From the NCBI RefSeq assembly GCF_916619195.1, contig NZ_CAKAKL010000008.1, forward strand, positions 224,151 to 288,150: 64,000 bases of DNA, given 5' to 3'. Of this stretch, positions 35,211 through 43,194 are shown piece after piece (the first letter of the stretch is position 1; the number at the start of each line of letters is the position of its first letter). Origin of the DNA: Inquilinus sp. Marseille-Q2685. Its GTDB lineage: Bacteria > Pseudomonadota > Alphaproteobacteria > DSM-16000 > Inquilinaceae. The translations under genes and the position numbers were made by a program. A model generated the notes under the pieces. It worked only from the letters and a program-made list of their open reading frames with translations, did no database searches and was not told where the DNA came from.

Positions 35211-35244
35211 GCGGAATTCCGCACGGTCTCTGCGGATTTTCGCA
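35211..35244. promoter_or_regulatory. Paired near-palindromic operator candidate before DddP-like operon
   Basis: GCGGAATTCCGCA at 35211-35223 and GCGGATTTTCGCA at 35232-35244 match at 11 of 13 positions and repeat with a 21-bp period, two helical turns. GCGGAATTCCGC is a perfect 12-bp palindrome. The pair ends 50 bases before the M24 start. AraC-type activators commonly bind direct repeats about two turns apart, so the adjacent GlxA-type protein is the obvious candidate; inference. Confidence 0.55.
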
Positions 35245-35294
35245 CGAACAGCGTCTGCCGGGCGTCGCATCCTGGGCCGAACAGGGAGACGCGC

Positions 35295-36599
35295 ATGAGC
35301 ATCGTGGTGTTCAACCCCGACAGCGTCGAGGACGTCGATTTCGCCGAGCGGATGCGCCACCCGGCGACCGCGGACGAGGCCGTCGGCATGTGGCTGTCGG
35401 ACACCGAGCCGTCCTTCGTCGACGTCCACGCGCTGCGCCAGGGCAGGCTCGCCCGGCTGCGCCGCTGGATGGCCGAATCCGGCTACGGCGCGGTGGTGCT
35501 GTTCGACCCGTACAACCAGCGCTATGCCACCGGATCGCGCAACATGTTCGGGTACTTCCTGCGCAACTCGACCCGGTACTTCTTCGTCCCGACCGAAGGT
35601 CCGATCGTCCTGTTCGAGTATCCGCAGAGCTACCACGTCTCGACCGTGCTCGACACGGTCGACGAGGCGCGGCCGTCCAAGCTGGTCTGGTCCTCGGTGT
35701 CGAACCGCGACGGCGAGAGCGCCGGGGCCTTCGCCGACGAGATCGCCGACCTGCTGCGGGCCTATGGCGGCGGGTCGATGAAGATCGGCCTCGACCGCTG
35801 CAACCATCTGCACGCATTGGCGCTGGAGAAGCGCGGCTGCACCGTCACCGACTGCCAGGGCGAGATCCTGGCCGTGCGCGCGGTGAAGACGCCGGAGGAG
35901 ATCAAGTGCCTGCAGGCTTCGATGGCCGGGGCCGAGGCGGCGGTCGCCGCGGTGCGCGAGGCGATCAGGCCCGGCATCTCCGAGAACGAGCTGTTCGCCA
36001 TCATGTATCACGAGGTGATCCGCCAGGGCGGCGAGTTCATCGAGACCCGGCTCCTGACCTCCGGCCAGCGCACCAACCCCTGGTTCAGCGAGGCCGGCGG
36101 CCGCAAGGTCCGGCCGGGCGAGCTGGTGGCGCTCGATACCGACACGATCGGCTGCTACGGCTACTACTCCGACTTCTCGCGCACCTTCCGCTGCGGGCCC
36201 GGCAAGCCGACCGACCACCAGAAGATGCTGTACCGGATGGCGCATGACCAGATCCGGCACAACATCGGCATCGTCCGGCCGGGCATGGCCTTCCGCGAGG
36301 TGGCGGAGAAGGCCTGGACCATCCCCGACCGCTTCGTCGAGCAGCGCTACACCTCGGTCATGCACGGCGTCGGCATGCATGGCGAGACGCCCTTCATCGC
36401 CCATGCGATGGACTACGAGACCTACGGCCGGGAGGGCCATCTGCTGCCGGGCATGGTGGTCAGCGTCGAGAGCTATATCGGCGAGAAGGGCGGCCGCGAG
36501 GGCGTCAAGCTGGAGGACGAGATCCTGATCACCGAGACCGGCACCGAGGTGCTGTCGCGCTTCCCCTACGAGGACGAGCTGCTGGGCGGAGAGGTGTGA
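35295..36599 (+). CDS. M24-family metalloenzyme, DddP-like (putative DMSP lyase or related)
   Basis: 434 residues; AGGGAG precedes the ATG. A creatinase-type N-terminal domain (about 1-175) has FDPYNQRYATGSRNM. The pita-bread domain has all expected metal ligands: DTDTIG and SDFSR (Asp), MHGVGMHGE (His), SVESYIGE and KLEDEIL (Glu). The stretches GGEFIETRLLTSGQRTNPWF and DTDTIG recall DddP, the M24 enzyme that cleaves dimethylsulfoniopropionate, more than proline peptidases or creatinase; this is from memory of the family. It is first in an operon with a cysteine hydrolase and a quaternary-amine ABC importer. Ectoine hydrolase, creatinase-like or a different onium-compound activity remain possible. 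Confidence 0.82.
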   Translation: MSIVVFNPDSVEDVDFAERMRHPATADEAVGMWLSDTEPSFVDVHALRQGRLARLRRWMAESGYGAVVLFDPYNQRYATGSRNMFGYFLRNSTRYFFVPTEGPIVLFEYPQSYHVSTVLDTVDEARPSKLVWSSVSNRDGESAGAFADEIADLLRAYGGGSMKIGLDRCNHLHALALEKRGCTVTDCQGEILAVRAVKTPEEIKCLQASMAGAEAAVAAVREAIRPGISENELFAIMYHEVIRQGGEFIETRLLTSGQRTNPWFSEAGGRKVRPGELVALDTDTIGCYGYYSDFSRTFRCGPGKPTDHQKMLYRMAHDQIRHNIGIVRPGMAFREVAEKAWTIPDRFVEQRYTSVMHGVGMHGETPFIAHAMDYETYGREGHLLPGMVVSVESYIGEKGGREGVKLEDEILITETGTEVLSRFPYEDELLGGEV

Positions 36600-37282
36600 T
36601 GAGGACGCTGCTGTCCATCCAGCCGCAGAAGGCGGCGGCGCTGTTCGTCGACCTGCAGGAGGAGCACCGGAAGGATCGCCGCTACCTGGTCGAAGGCTTC
36701 GACGCCGTGCTCGGCAACGTGCAGCGGCTGCAGCGGGCAGCGCGGACGGCCTGCCTCCCGGTGCTGCACTCGGCCTATGTGGTCGATCTCGCGACCCAGC
36801 GGGCGAAGCCGTTCCATCCGGTGATGGCCGACGGCACCTCGGCCTTCAGCGACGCCAACGACCCGATGTCGGAGATCTGCGCCGAAGTCGGCCCGGCCGA
36901 CGGCGAGCCCGTGCTGGTGAAGTCAGATGCCAGCGCCTTCGCCGGCGGCGGGCTGGCCGACAGGCTGTCGGCGCTGGGCACCGAATGGCTGTTCGTCGCG
37001 GGGGTGTGGACCGAGGCCTGCATCGCCCAGACCGTGAAGGACGCGGTCGAGCTCGGCTTCCGGGTCGCGCTGGTGAAAGACGCCTGCGGCAGCGGCAGCG
37101 CGGCGATGCATCAGACCGCCATCCTCAACCTCGCCAATCGGCTCTACGGCGGCGCCGTGGTCGACACCGCATCCGCCTGCCGGCTGATGCAAGGCGACAC
37201 GGTCGAGGCCTGGCGGGTGCAGGGATCGGTGCCGCTGCGCTTCACCTACGACAACGCGGCGAGGCTCTATCTCGACCTCTGA
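36599..37282 (+). CDS. Isochorismatase-like cysteine hydrolase
   Basis: 227 residues. The ATG at 36599 overlaps the previous stop (TGATG), and GGAGAGG lies 6 bases upstream. The catalytic triad of the family is visible: Asp in FVDLQEEH (about 18), Lys in LVKSDASAF (about 102), and Cys in WTEACIAQT (about 140). Relatives hydrolyse amides such as N-carbamoylsarcosine, nicotinamide or ureidoacrylate, or isochorismate. Coupled translation with the DddP-like gene implies successive steps of one pathway. A carbamoyl or amide intermediate is possible, but the substrate cannot be read from sequence. Confidence 0.88.
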   Translation: MRTLLSIQPQKAAALFVDLQEEHRKDRRYLVEGFDAVLGNVQRLQRAARTACLPVLHSAYVVDLATQRAKPFHPVMADGTSAFSDANDPMSEICAEVGPADGEPVLVKSDASAFAGGGLADRLSALGTEWLFVAGVWTEACIAQTVKDAVELGFRVALVKDACGSGSAAMHQTAILNLANRLYGGAVVDTASACRLMQGDTVEAWRVQGSVPLRFTYDNAARLYLDL

Positions 37283-37311
37283 CGGCGGGGCAATCACGGG
37301 AACGCGGCCTG

Positions 37312-37974
37312 ATGGAGACGCTCACCTTTGCCTACGACAACCTGGACGTGATCGCGGCGCGGGCGCTGGAACACGTGTCGATCGTCGCCGTCGCGGTGAC
37401 GATCGCGATCGTCACCGCCGTCCCGATCGGCATCGCCATCACACAGTCGAAGCGGGCGGCCGACGTCGTGCTCTACCTCGCCTCGATGATGATCACGGTG
37501 CCATCGGTGGCGCTGTTCGGGCTGATGATTCCGCTTTTGTCGCCGATCGGCCACGGCATCGGCACCGTGCCGGCCGTGATCGCGATCATCCTCTATTCGC
37601 AGCTGCCGATCATCCGCAACACCTACACCGCCATCGTCGATGTCGACCCGGCGCTCCGCGAGGCCGGCATCGGCATGGGCATGAGCCCGGCGCAGCGGCT
37701 GCGCCAGGTCGAAATCCCGCTGGCGATCCCGGTGATCATGGCCGGCATCCGCACCGCCGCGGTGATGAACATCGGCGTCACGGCGATCGCCGCCTATATC
37801 GGCGCCGGCGGTCTCGGCACCTTCATCTCGCGCGGCATCAGCCAGTCCGACCCGCGGCAACTGATCACCGGCGCGGTCGCGGTGTCGCTGCTGGCGATCG
37901 CGGTCGACCTGCTGCTGGCGCTGGCGCAGCGGCGGCTGACCTCGAAGGGGCTGGCCCGGGGGGCGATGGCATGA
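37312..37974 (+). CDS. Quaternary-amine ABC importer, permease 1 (OpuBB/ProW-type)
   Basis: 220 residues from the ATG at 37312; the frame is open further upstream but overlaps the hydrolase gene. About five to six transmembrane helices are seen, with the binding-protein-dependent transport signature loop (EAGIGMGMSPAQRLRQVEIPLA). The domain resembles permeases of the OpuB/OpuC/OsmU class (MITVPSVALFGLMIPLL, YIGAGGLGTFISRG). It overlaps the ATPase gene by four bases (ATGA). It works with the second permease at 39089, the ATPase at 37971 and the binding protein at 39894. Uptake of betaine, choline, carnitine or DMSP-like compounds is inferred from the family. Confidence 0.93.
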   Translation: METLTFAYDNLDVIAARALEHVSIVAVAVTIAIVTAVPIGIAITQSKRAADVVLYLASMMITVPSVALFGLMIPLLSPIGHGIGTVPAVIAIILYSQLPIIRNTYTAIVDVDPALREAGIGMGMSPAQRLRQVEIPLAIPVIMAGIRTAAVMNIGVTAIAAYIGAGGLGTFISRGISQSDPRQLITGAVAVSLLAIAVDLLLALAQRRLTSKGLARGAMA

Positions 37975-39092
37975 TCCGGCTGGACCGCCTGACCAAGGTC
38001 TTCGACACCCCCGCCGGCCCGGTGACCGCGGTCGACGAGGTCAGCTTCGACCTGCCGGCCGGCGAGATCTGCGTCCTGCTCGGCCCGTCGGGCTGCGGCA
38101 AGACCACGACCATGCGGATGATCAATCGCCTGATCGAGCCGACCGGCGGCACCGTGTTCATCGACGGCCGCGACACCAGGGCGGTCGACCCGATCCAGCT
38201 GCGCCGGTCGATCGGCTACGTCATCCAGCAGATCGGGCTATTCCCGAACAAGACCGTGGCCGAGAACATCTGCGTCGTGCCCGACCTGCTGGGCTGGGAC
38301 CGCAAGAGATCCCGCGCCCGCGCCGCCGAGCTGCTGGAGCTGGTGGCGATGGAGCCGGCGGTGTTCATGGACCGCTATCCGAAGGAGCTGTCGGGCGGCC
38401 AGCAGCAGCGTGTCGGCGTGATCCGCGCCTTGGCCGCTGACCCGCCGGTGCTGTTGATGGACGAGCCCTTCGGCGCCATCGACCCGATCAACCGCGAGGC
38501 GATCCAGGACGAGTTCCTGCGCATGCAGGCGGCGCTGCGGAAGACCGTCATCTTCGTTTCGCACGATCTGGACGAGGCGGTGAAGATGGCCGACCGGATC
38601 GCCATCTTCCGCGCCGGGCGGCTGGAACAGTTCGCGACGCCCGACCAGCTGCTGGCCAATCCGGCGACCCCGTTCATCGAAACCTTCCTCGGCACCGACC
38701 GCACCTTGAAGCGGCTGCGGCTGGTGCGCATCGCCGACGTGCCGCTGGGCCGGCCCGGCACGGTCCGGCGCGAGGATCCGGTCGGCCGGGCGCGCGAGCT
38801 GATGCAGGCCAGCGGCTGCCCGGCTGTGCTGGTGCTGGATCCGGACGGACGGCCCGGCGCCATGGTCTCCGGCAGCCGGGCGGGGGCCGTCCGCAGCGGC
38901 ACCTGCGGCGATTGCGCCGAGCCGATCCGCGCCACCATCCCGCTGACCGCCGACCTGCGCAGCGCCCTGGCGCTGATGTTCGCGCATGACATGCCGCTCC
39001 TGCCATGCGTCGACGCGGAGGGCCGGATCCAGGGCGCCCTGACCTATGCCGCCATCGTCCGCGGCCTGTCGGCGCGAAGGGCGTCGGCATGA
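37971..39092 (+). CDS. Quaternary-amine ABC importer, ATPase with CBS-like tail (OpuCA/ProV-type)
   Basis: 373 residues. The ABC domain (1 to about 240) has Walker A GPSGCGKTT, signature SGGQQQRVGVIRAL, Walker B VLLMDEPFGAIDP and switch His VSHDLDEAV. The C-terminal 110 residues contain a CBS-like pair (VGRARELMQASGCPAVLVLD, RSALALMFAHDMPLLPCVD). In OpuA-type transporters this senses ionic strength or nucleotides. The gene overlaps both permease genes by four bases (ATGA on either side), so the three are translationally coupled. Confidence 0.95.
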   Translation: MIRLDRLTKVFDTPAGPVTAVDEVSFDLPAGEICVLLGPSGCGKTTTMRMINRLIEPTGGTVFIDGRDTRAVDPIQLRRSIGYVIQQIGLFPNKTVAENICVVPDLLGWDRKRSRARAAELLELVAMEPAVFMDRYPKELSGGQQQRVGVIRALAADPPVLLMDEPFGAIDPINREAIQDEFLRMQAALRKTVIFVSHDLDEAVKMADRIAIFRAGRLEQFATPDQLLANPATPFIETFLGTDRTLKRLRLVRIADVPLGRPGTVRREDPVGRARELMQASGCPAVLVLDPDGRPGAMVSGSRAGAVRSGTCGDCAEPIRATIPLTADLRSALALMFAHDMPLLPCVDAEGRIQGALTYAAIVRGLSARRASA

Positions 39093-39865
39093 GCGACATC
39101 AAGGCCTGGACCGGGCGTGTGGAGCCGCCTTCGGCCGGGCGTCCCCTCCCCGTCCCGGGCATCGCGGCGCTGCTGTGGCTGCTGCTGGCCGCGGCGTCGG
39201 TGCTGTGGGGACTGACGAGCGACATGCCGGCCGAGATCCTGTCCTATGAGGAGGATATCGTCTTCCTCGGCGTCCAGCACATCGAGCTGGTGGCCTGGGC
39301 CGGCGGCCTCGCCATCCTGACCGGGGTGCCGGCCGGCGCCGTGCTGTCCCGCCCCGCCTTCCGCCGCTCGGCCGAGTTGATCCTGCAGGTGTTCAATCTC
39401 GGCACCACGATCCCGACGCTGGCGGTGCTGGCGCTGTGCATGACGGTGCTCGGCATCGGCACGGTGCCGTCGGTGTTCGGCCTGTGGGCGGCGACTCTGC
39501 TGCCGATCGTCCGCAATACTTATGCCGGGCTGCGCAACGTGCCAACGCCGCTGATCGAGGCGGCGCGGGGCATGGGCATGACCCCGGGCCAGGTGTTCTG
39601 GCGGGTCGAGCTGCCGAACGCGCTGTTCGTCATCTTCGGCGGCGTCCGGACCGCCCTGTCGATCTGCGTCGGCACCGCGCCGCTGGCCTTCCTGATCGGC
39701 GCCGGGGGCCTGGGCGAGCTGATCTTCACCGGCATCGCGCTGAACGACCTGCCGATGATGCTGGCCGGCGCCATCCCGACGGCGCTGCTGGCCGTACTGA
39801 CCGATGTCCTGGTCGGACGGCTGCAGCTCCATCTCGTGCCGCGCGGGATCAACCCGCTGCGGTGA
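39089..39865 (+). CDS. Quaternary-amine ABC importer, permease 2
   Basis: 258 residues from the ATG at 39089, overlapping the ATPase stop. After a short cytoplasmic N-terminus, the first helix is LLWLLLAAASVLWGL. The transport signature is EAARGMGMTPGQVFWRVELPNA, shown here only to mark the loop at about 155-178. GAGGLGELIFTGIAL resembles the OpuB/OsmU permeases. Two distinct permeases plus one ATPase are typical of the OsmU/YehWXYZ layout. The binding-protein gene follows after 28 bases. Confidence 0.93.
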   Translation: MSDIKAWTGRVEPPSAGRPLPVPGIAALLWLLLAAASVLWGLTSDMPAEILSYEEDIVFLGVQHIELVAWAGGLAILTGVPAGAVLSRPAFRRSAELILQVFNLGTTIPTLAVLALCMTVLGIGTVPSVFGLWAATLLPIVRNTYAGLRNVPTPLIEAARGMGMTPGQVFWRVELPNALFVIFGGVRTALSICVGTAPLAFLIGAGGLGELIFTGIALNDLPMMLAGAIPTALLAVLTDVLVGRLQLHLVPRGINPLR

Positions 39866-39893
39866 AGACACAGGCAAACAGGGGAGCAGGACG

Positions 39894-40784
39894 ATGATCA
39901 AGACGACGTTGAAGCGGGCGATCCTGTCGGCGATCGCGCTGCTGGCTTTCGGCGGCGCGGCCGGCGCGGCCGAGCTGACCGTCGGCGGCAAGGACTTCAC
40001 CGAGCAGTACCTGCTGGCCGAGATGACGAAGCAGCTGCTGGAGAGCAAGGGCTACACGGTCGAGAAAAAGGACGGGATGGGCACCAACATCGTCCGCGCC
40101 GCCCTCGAAAGCGGCGAGGTCGACCTCTATTGGGAATACACGGGCACCTCTCTGGTCACCTTCAACAAGGTCACCGACAAGCTGACGCCGGACGAGACCT
40201 ACGCCAGGGTGAGGGAGCTGGACGGCGCCAGGGGGCTGGTGTGGCTGGCCCCGTCCAAGGCGAACAACACCTATGCGCTGGCCATCCGCAAGAACAACCC
40301 GAAGACCGACGGGATGGCGACGCTGTCCGACCTCGCCGCCGCCTACAAAGACGGCAAGGATCCGGTGATGGCGACCACGGCGGAGTTCCCGAAGCGCGAG
40401 GACGGGCTGCTGGGCCTGCAGAAGGCCTACGACTTCAAGGCCGGCCGCGCCAATGTCCGGCCGATGGAGATCGGCCTGGTGTTCCCGGCCCTCGCCAACG
40501 GCGATGTCGACGTCTCCGTGGTGGCGGCGACCGACGGCCGCATCGCCGCGATGGACCTGATCCTGCTGAGGGACGACAAGGGCTTCTTCCCCAATTACGC
40601 GCTGGTGCCGGTGGTGCGGCAGGACGTGCTCGACGCCCATCCCGACCTCAAGCCCCTGCTCGAAACCCTGGCCACCCGGCTGGACGATGCCACGATGCAG
40701 CGCCTGAATGGCGAGGTCGACGTGCAGAAGAAGTCGATCGAGGCGGTCGCGACGGCCTATCTCAAGGAGAGCAGCCTGTTCTGA
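39894..40784 (+). CDS. Quaternary-amine ABC importer, substrate-binding protein (OpuBC/OsmF-type)
   Basis: 296 residues from the ATG at 39894 with GGGGAGCAGG upstream. The signal peptide (ILSAIALLAFGGAAGAAE) has no lipobox Cys, so this is a soluble periplasmic protein. The OpuAC/OpuBC family fold begins LTVGGKDFTEQYLLAEM and includes YWEYTGTSLVTF and VAATDGRIAAMDLI. Family members bind quaternary ammonium osmolytes through aromatic boxes; the Trp and Tyr in YWEYTG are good candidates. It is last in the operon. Its 3' end overlaps the convergent amidoligase gene by 28 bases. Confidence 0.94.
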   Translation: MIKTTLKRAILSAIALLAFGGAAGAAELTVGGKDFTEQYLLAEMTKQLLESKGYTVEKKDGMGTNIVRAALESGEVDLYWEYTGTSLVTFNKVTDKLTPDETYARVRELDGARGLVWLAPSKANNTYALAIRKNNPKTDGMATLSDLAAAYKDGKDPVMATTAEFPKREDGLLGLQKAYDFKAGRANVRPMEIGLVFPALANGDVDVSVVAATDGRIAAMDLILLRDDKGFFPNYALVPVVRQDVLDAHPDLKPLLETLATRLDDATMQRLNGEVDVQKKSIEAVATAYLKESSLF

Positions 40785-41758
40785 CGCGGGGCCGCCGGCA
40801 GGGCGGCATCCAGGAGGCCGTCACCGGCGGGCCGGGCACGGCCCCCGGTGCGGTAGGCCTTGGCTGCGGCGGCCAAGCGTTCCTCGTCGGCCGCCAGCCG
40901 CTCGACCGCCACCCAGCGGTTCCAGTCCGGCGCGATGCTCCAGCCGGCCTCGCCGAGATGGGCCTGCGGCAGGCGGTAGTGGAACACCGGGCGGGCGGCG
41001 ATCTTCTCATAGGGCAGCCTCGCCCGCACCCGCGTCGGGTCCAGGCCCAGCAGCAGCGGCAGCAGGTCGAGACCGCGGTCGCGGGTCGGGTTCGCGGCCA
41101 GGTAGTCGTCGATCAGCCCGGCCTGGTCCGGCCGGTAGTCCGGCGCCGTGATCCGATGCAGGAACGCGTCCGGATAGGGCGGCGGCAGGTGCCGCTCCGG
41201 GTGCCGCCGCCCTGCCGCGATCTCCTGGCGCAGCCAGGATTCCATCAGCCCGAACGCCACCATGACTGCCGTGATCCGGCGCAGGTCCGCAGCCGGCGCC
41301 TCGATGTTGAAATGCAGGCCCAGCGACCCGAACATCGTGGCGCCGCGCCCCCGGGCGCCGGCCGCGCGCAGCACATCCAGGACGCGGTCGACCTCGGCCA
41401 GCCGGTCCACCGGCAGCGGCGGCACGATCAGCTCGCGCGGCACCACGCCGGAGACCAGCCATCCCAGCCCGGCCGCGGCCTTCGGCCCGATCCGCAGCGG
41501 CAGGGTCTTGCCGTGCCGCTGCGGATGGGTGAAGCGCAGATCGAGCTCGACCGCCAGATCGCCCAGGGCCGTGCCCCGCACCGCGAAGGCATGGGCGTCC
41601 TCTTCGACGACCTCGCCCCCAAGGTCAGCGGCCAGGGCCTGCGCCGCATGCCGGGCGCCGGGCCCCATGAATTCGATCTCGACGCCGACCAGGCGCGGGG
41701 GCTCGGGCTCACGGGCGGGAAGCGGTTGGAACGGGGCGGTGGTGTCGATGTGCGGCAC
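40757..41758 (-). CDS. Amidoligase-family protein (ATP-dependent carboxylate-amine ligase fold)
   Basis: 333 residues resembling the putative amidoligase family (glutamine synthetase-like fold). The N-terminal metal/ATP strand is VGVEIEFMG (about 24-32). FGSLGLHFNIEAP (about 158) supplies a further HxN-type motif, and the C-terminal part has Arg-rich segments (RDRGLDLLPLLLG). There is no signal peptide. Family members are predicted to join amines to carboxylates and usually lie beside a class I glutamine amidotransferase or a second ligase. No such partner is adjacent here. It is convergent with the binding-protein gene and divergent from the FCD regulator. Substrates unknown. Confidence 0.75.
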   Translation of the reverse strand: MPHIDTTAPFQPLPAREPEPPRLVGVEIEFMGPGARHAAQALAADLGGEVVEEDAHAFAVRGTALGDLAVELDLRFTHPQRHGKTLPLRIGPKAAAGLGWLVSGVVPRELIVPPLPVDRLAEVDRVLDVLRAAGARGRGATMFGSLGLHFNIEAPAADLRRITAVMVAFGLMESWLRQEIAAGRRHPERHLPPPYPDAFLHRITAPDYRPDQAGLIDDYLAANPTRDRGLDLLPLLLGLDPTRVRARLPYEKIAARPVFHYRLPQAHLGEAGWSIAPDWNRWVAVERLAADEERLAAAAKAYRTGGRARPAGDGLLDAALPAAPRQNRLLSLR

Positions 41759-41932
41759 AGGCCGGCGGGATCCATCTGGTTTCGAGCAAGGCGCTGCAGG
41801 TCATATTGGGGGCCGGACGCCCCTGGTTAAGGTGACGGAGCGTTACGCCGCACGGGCCGCGCCGCCCCGTCCGACGGAGCGGTCTGGTCCGGACAAACGG
41901 ATGGATTGACAGCCGGTTCCTTCGGCGATTAA

Positions 41933-41956
41933 GTGGTCTTACCACGGTAAGATCAC
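41933..41956. promoter_or_regulatory. FadR/FCD-type palindromic operator at regulator start
   Basis: GTGGTCTTACC-AC-GGTAAGATCAC, with a perfect 7-bp inner inverted repeat and one mismatch outside. The left part contains TGGTCTTACCA, fitting the TNGTNNNACNA operator pattern known for GntR-family FCD proteins. It ends one base before the ATG of the FCD regulator, where binding would block both transcription and ribosome access. Autoregulation is inferred. Confidence 0.65.
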
Positions 41957-41957
41957 T

Positions 41958-42698
41958 ATGACAGACATCGTCAAGCTCACCCGCGATCCCGATGATGCAC
42001 CCGGCGGCTATGCCAAGGTCTTCGCCTTCCTGCGCGAGCAGCTGCTGTCCGGCGCCTTGAAGACCGGCGACCGGCTGCTGCCGGAGCGCGATCTGTCGGC
42101 TCGGCTGGAGGTCGGCCGGCCGGTGCTGCGCGAGGCGCTGCGGGCGCTGGCGATGCTGGGCGCGGTCGAGATCCGGCATGGGGTCGGCACCATCGTGCGT
42201 CAGCCGGACGCCTCGACCCTGGGCGAGTTCTTCAGCTTCGTCCTGGCCCAGCAGTCCGACGTCATCGACGACGTGATGGAGGCGCGGATCGCCATCGAGT
42301 GCCAGGCCGTGCGCCTGGCCTGCCGCCGCGCCACCCTGGCGGATTTCGAGCGCATCCGGTCGGCGCTGCAGCGGATCGAGGCCACGATCGACGACCCGGT
42401 GGCGGGCGGCGAGGCCGATTTCGACTTCCACAACGGCATCGTCCAGGCCGGACGGTCGGAGACGCTGCGCAGCGTCTACGCCGCCATCTCGGACCTGCTG
42501 CGACGGTCGCATCGCGGGCGGCGCGAGCTGATCCTGAAGGTCCCGGGCATCCGGTCCTTCCTGATCGACCATCACCACCGGATCTTCGAGGCCCTGGTAG
42601 CGCGCGACGTGCAGCGCTCGGACGAGTTGCTGCGCCGCCACTTCGAGATCGGCGACGAGTATCGCCGCAAGGCCTTCGAGACCACGACGCCCGGCTGA
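41958..42698 (+). CDS. GntR-family transcriptional regulator, FCD subfamily
   Basis: 246 residues. The N-terminal winged helix (about 18-85) has LREQLLSGALKTGDRLLPER, then LRALAMLGAVEIRHGVGT. The C-terminal FCD all-helical ligand domain (about 95-230) has metal-ligand-like residues (DFDFHNGI, LIDHHHRIFEAL). These proteins typically repress sugar-acid or organic-acid catabolic operons and release DNA on binding the substrate. It is divergent from the amidoligase gene and 43 bases before the isomerase gene on the same strand, so it likely controls 42742-47094. A palindrome abuts its start codon, and there is no ordinary ribosome site. Confidence 0.92.
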   Translation: MTDIVKLTRDPDDAPGGYAKVFAFLREQLLSGALKTGDRLLPERDLSARLEVGRPVLREALRALAMLGAVEIRHGVGTIVRQPDASTLGEFFSFVLAQQSDVIDDVMEARIAIECQAVRLACRRATLADFERIRSALQRIEATIDDPVAGGEADFDFHNGIVQAGRSETLRSVYAAISDLLRRSHRGRRELILKVPGIRSFLIDHHHRIFEALVARDVQRSDELLRRHFEIGDEYRRKAFETTTPG

Positions 42699-42741
42699 CG
42701 GCCCGTCTGCCGAGCCCAGACCAGACTGCCCAAGGAGACTC

Positions 42742-43191
42742 GTGTTGAAGATCGTGATCGGCTGCGACCATGCCGGCTTTCCCCTGAAGCGAGAGATCGC
42801 CGACTTCGTCGCGGGCCTCGGCCATGCGGTGACGGATGTGGGCAGCCACACCCCCGATCCGGTCGACTTCCCGGACATCGCCCGGGCGGTCTGCGCCGCC
42901 GTCACCGGCGGGGCGGCCGATCGCGGCCTGATGGTCTGCGGCACTGGCGTCGGTGCCGCCATCGCCGCCAACAAGATCCGCGGCATCCGCGCCGCCGTGT
43001 GCCACGACGTGCATTCGGCGCATCAGGCGGTCGAGCATGACGACGTCAACGTCATGTGCGTCGGCGCCCAGATCATCGGCCCCTGGCTGGCGCGCGACCT
43101 GGTCGCGGCCTATCTCGCCGCCGAGTTCGAGCCCAGCGAGGACTTCAAGCGCCGGGTCGAGAAGCTGGCGCAGCTGGAGCGGGAGGGCTGA
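42742..43191 (+). CDS. RpiB/LacAB-family sugar-phosphate isomerase
   Basis: 149 residues from a GTG (a TTG next to it also fits; AAGGAG is upstream). The fold begins with IVIGCDHAGFPLK. The catalytic Cys is in MVCGTGVGAAIAANK and the base His in CHDVHSAHQAVEHDD. GAQIIGPWLARDLV is the conserved C-terminal helix region. RpiB members interconvert ribose-5-phosphate/ribulose-5-phosphate, allose-6-phosphate or four-carbon sugar phosphates. In this cluster a specialised catabolic isomerase is more likely than housekeeping, because it is followed after 3 bases by a hydroxyacid dehydrogenase and then an ABC importer. Confidence 0.9.
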   Translation: MLKIVIGCDHAGFPLKREIADFVAGLGHAVTDVGSHTPDPVDFPDIARAVCAAVTGGAADRGLMVCGTGVGAAIAANKIRGIRAAVCHDVHSAHQAVEHDDVNVMCVGAQIIGPWLARDLVAAYLAAEFEPSEDFKRRVEKLAQLEREG

Positions 43192-43194
43192 GCC

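Noticed and set aside
34133..36247. 704-codon plus-strand frame over the regulator and M24 genes
   Set aside because: Out-of-frame shadow. The true products in the other frames have intact families, starts and ribosome sites.
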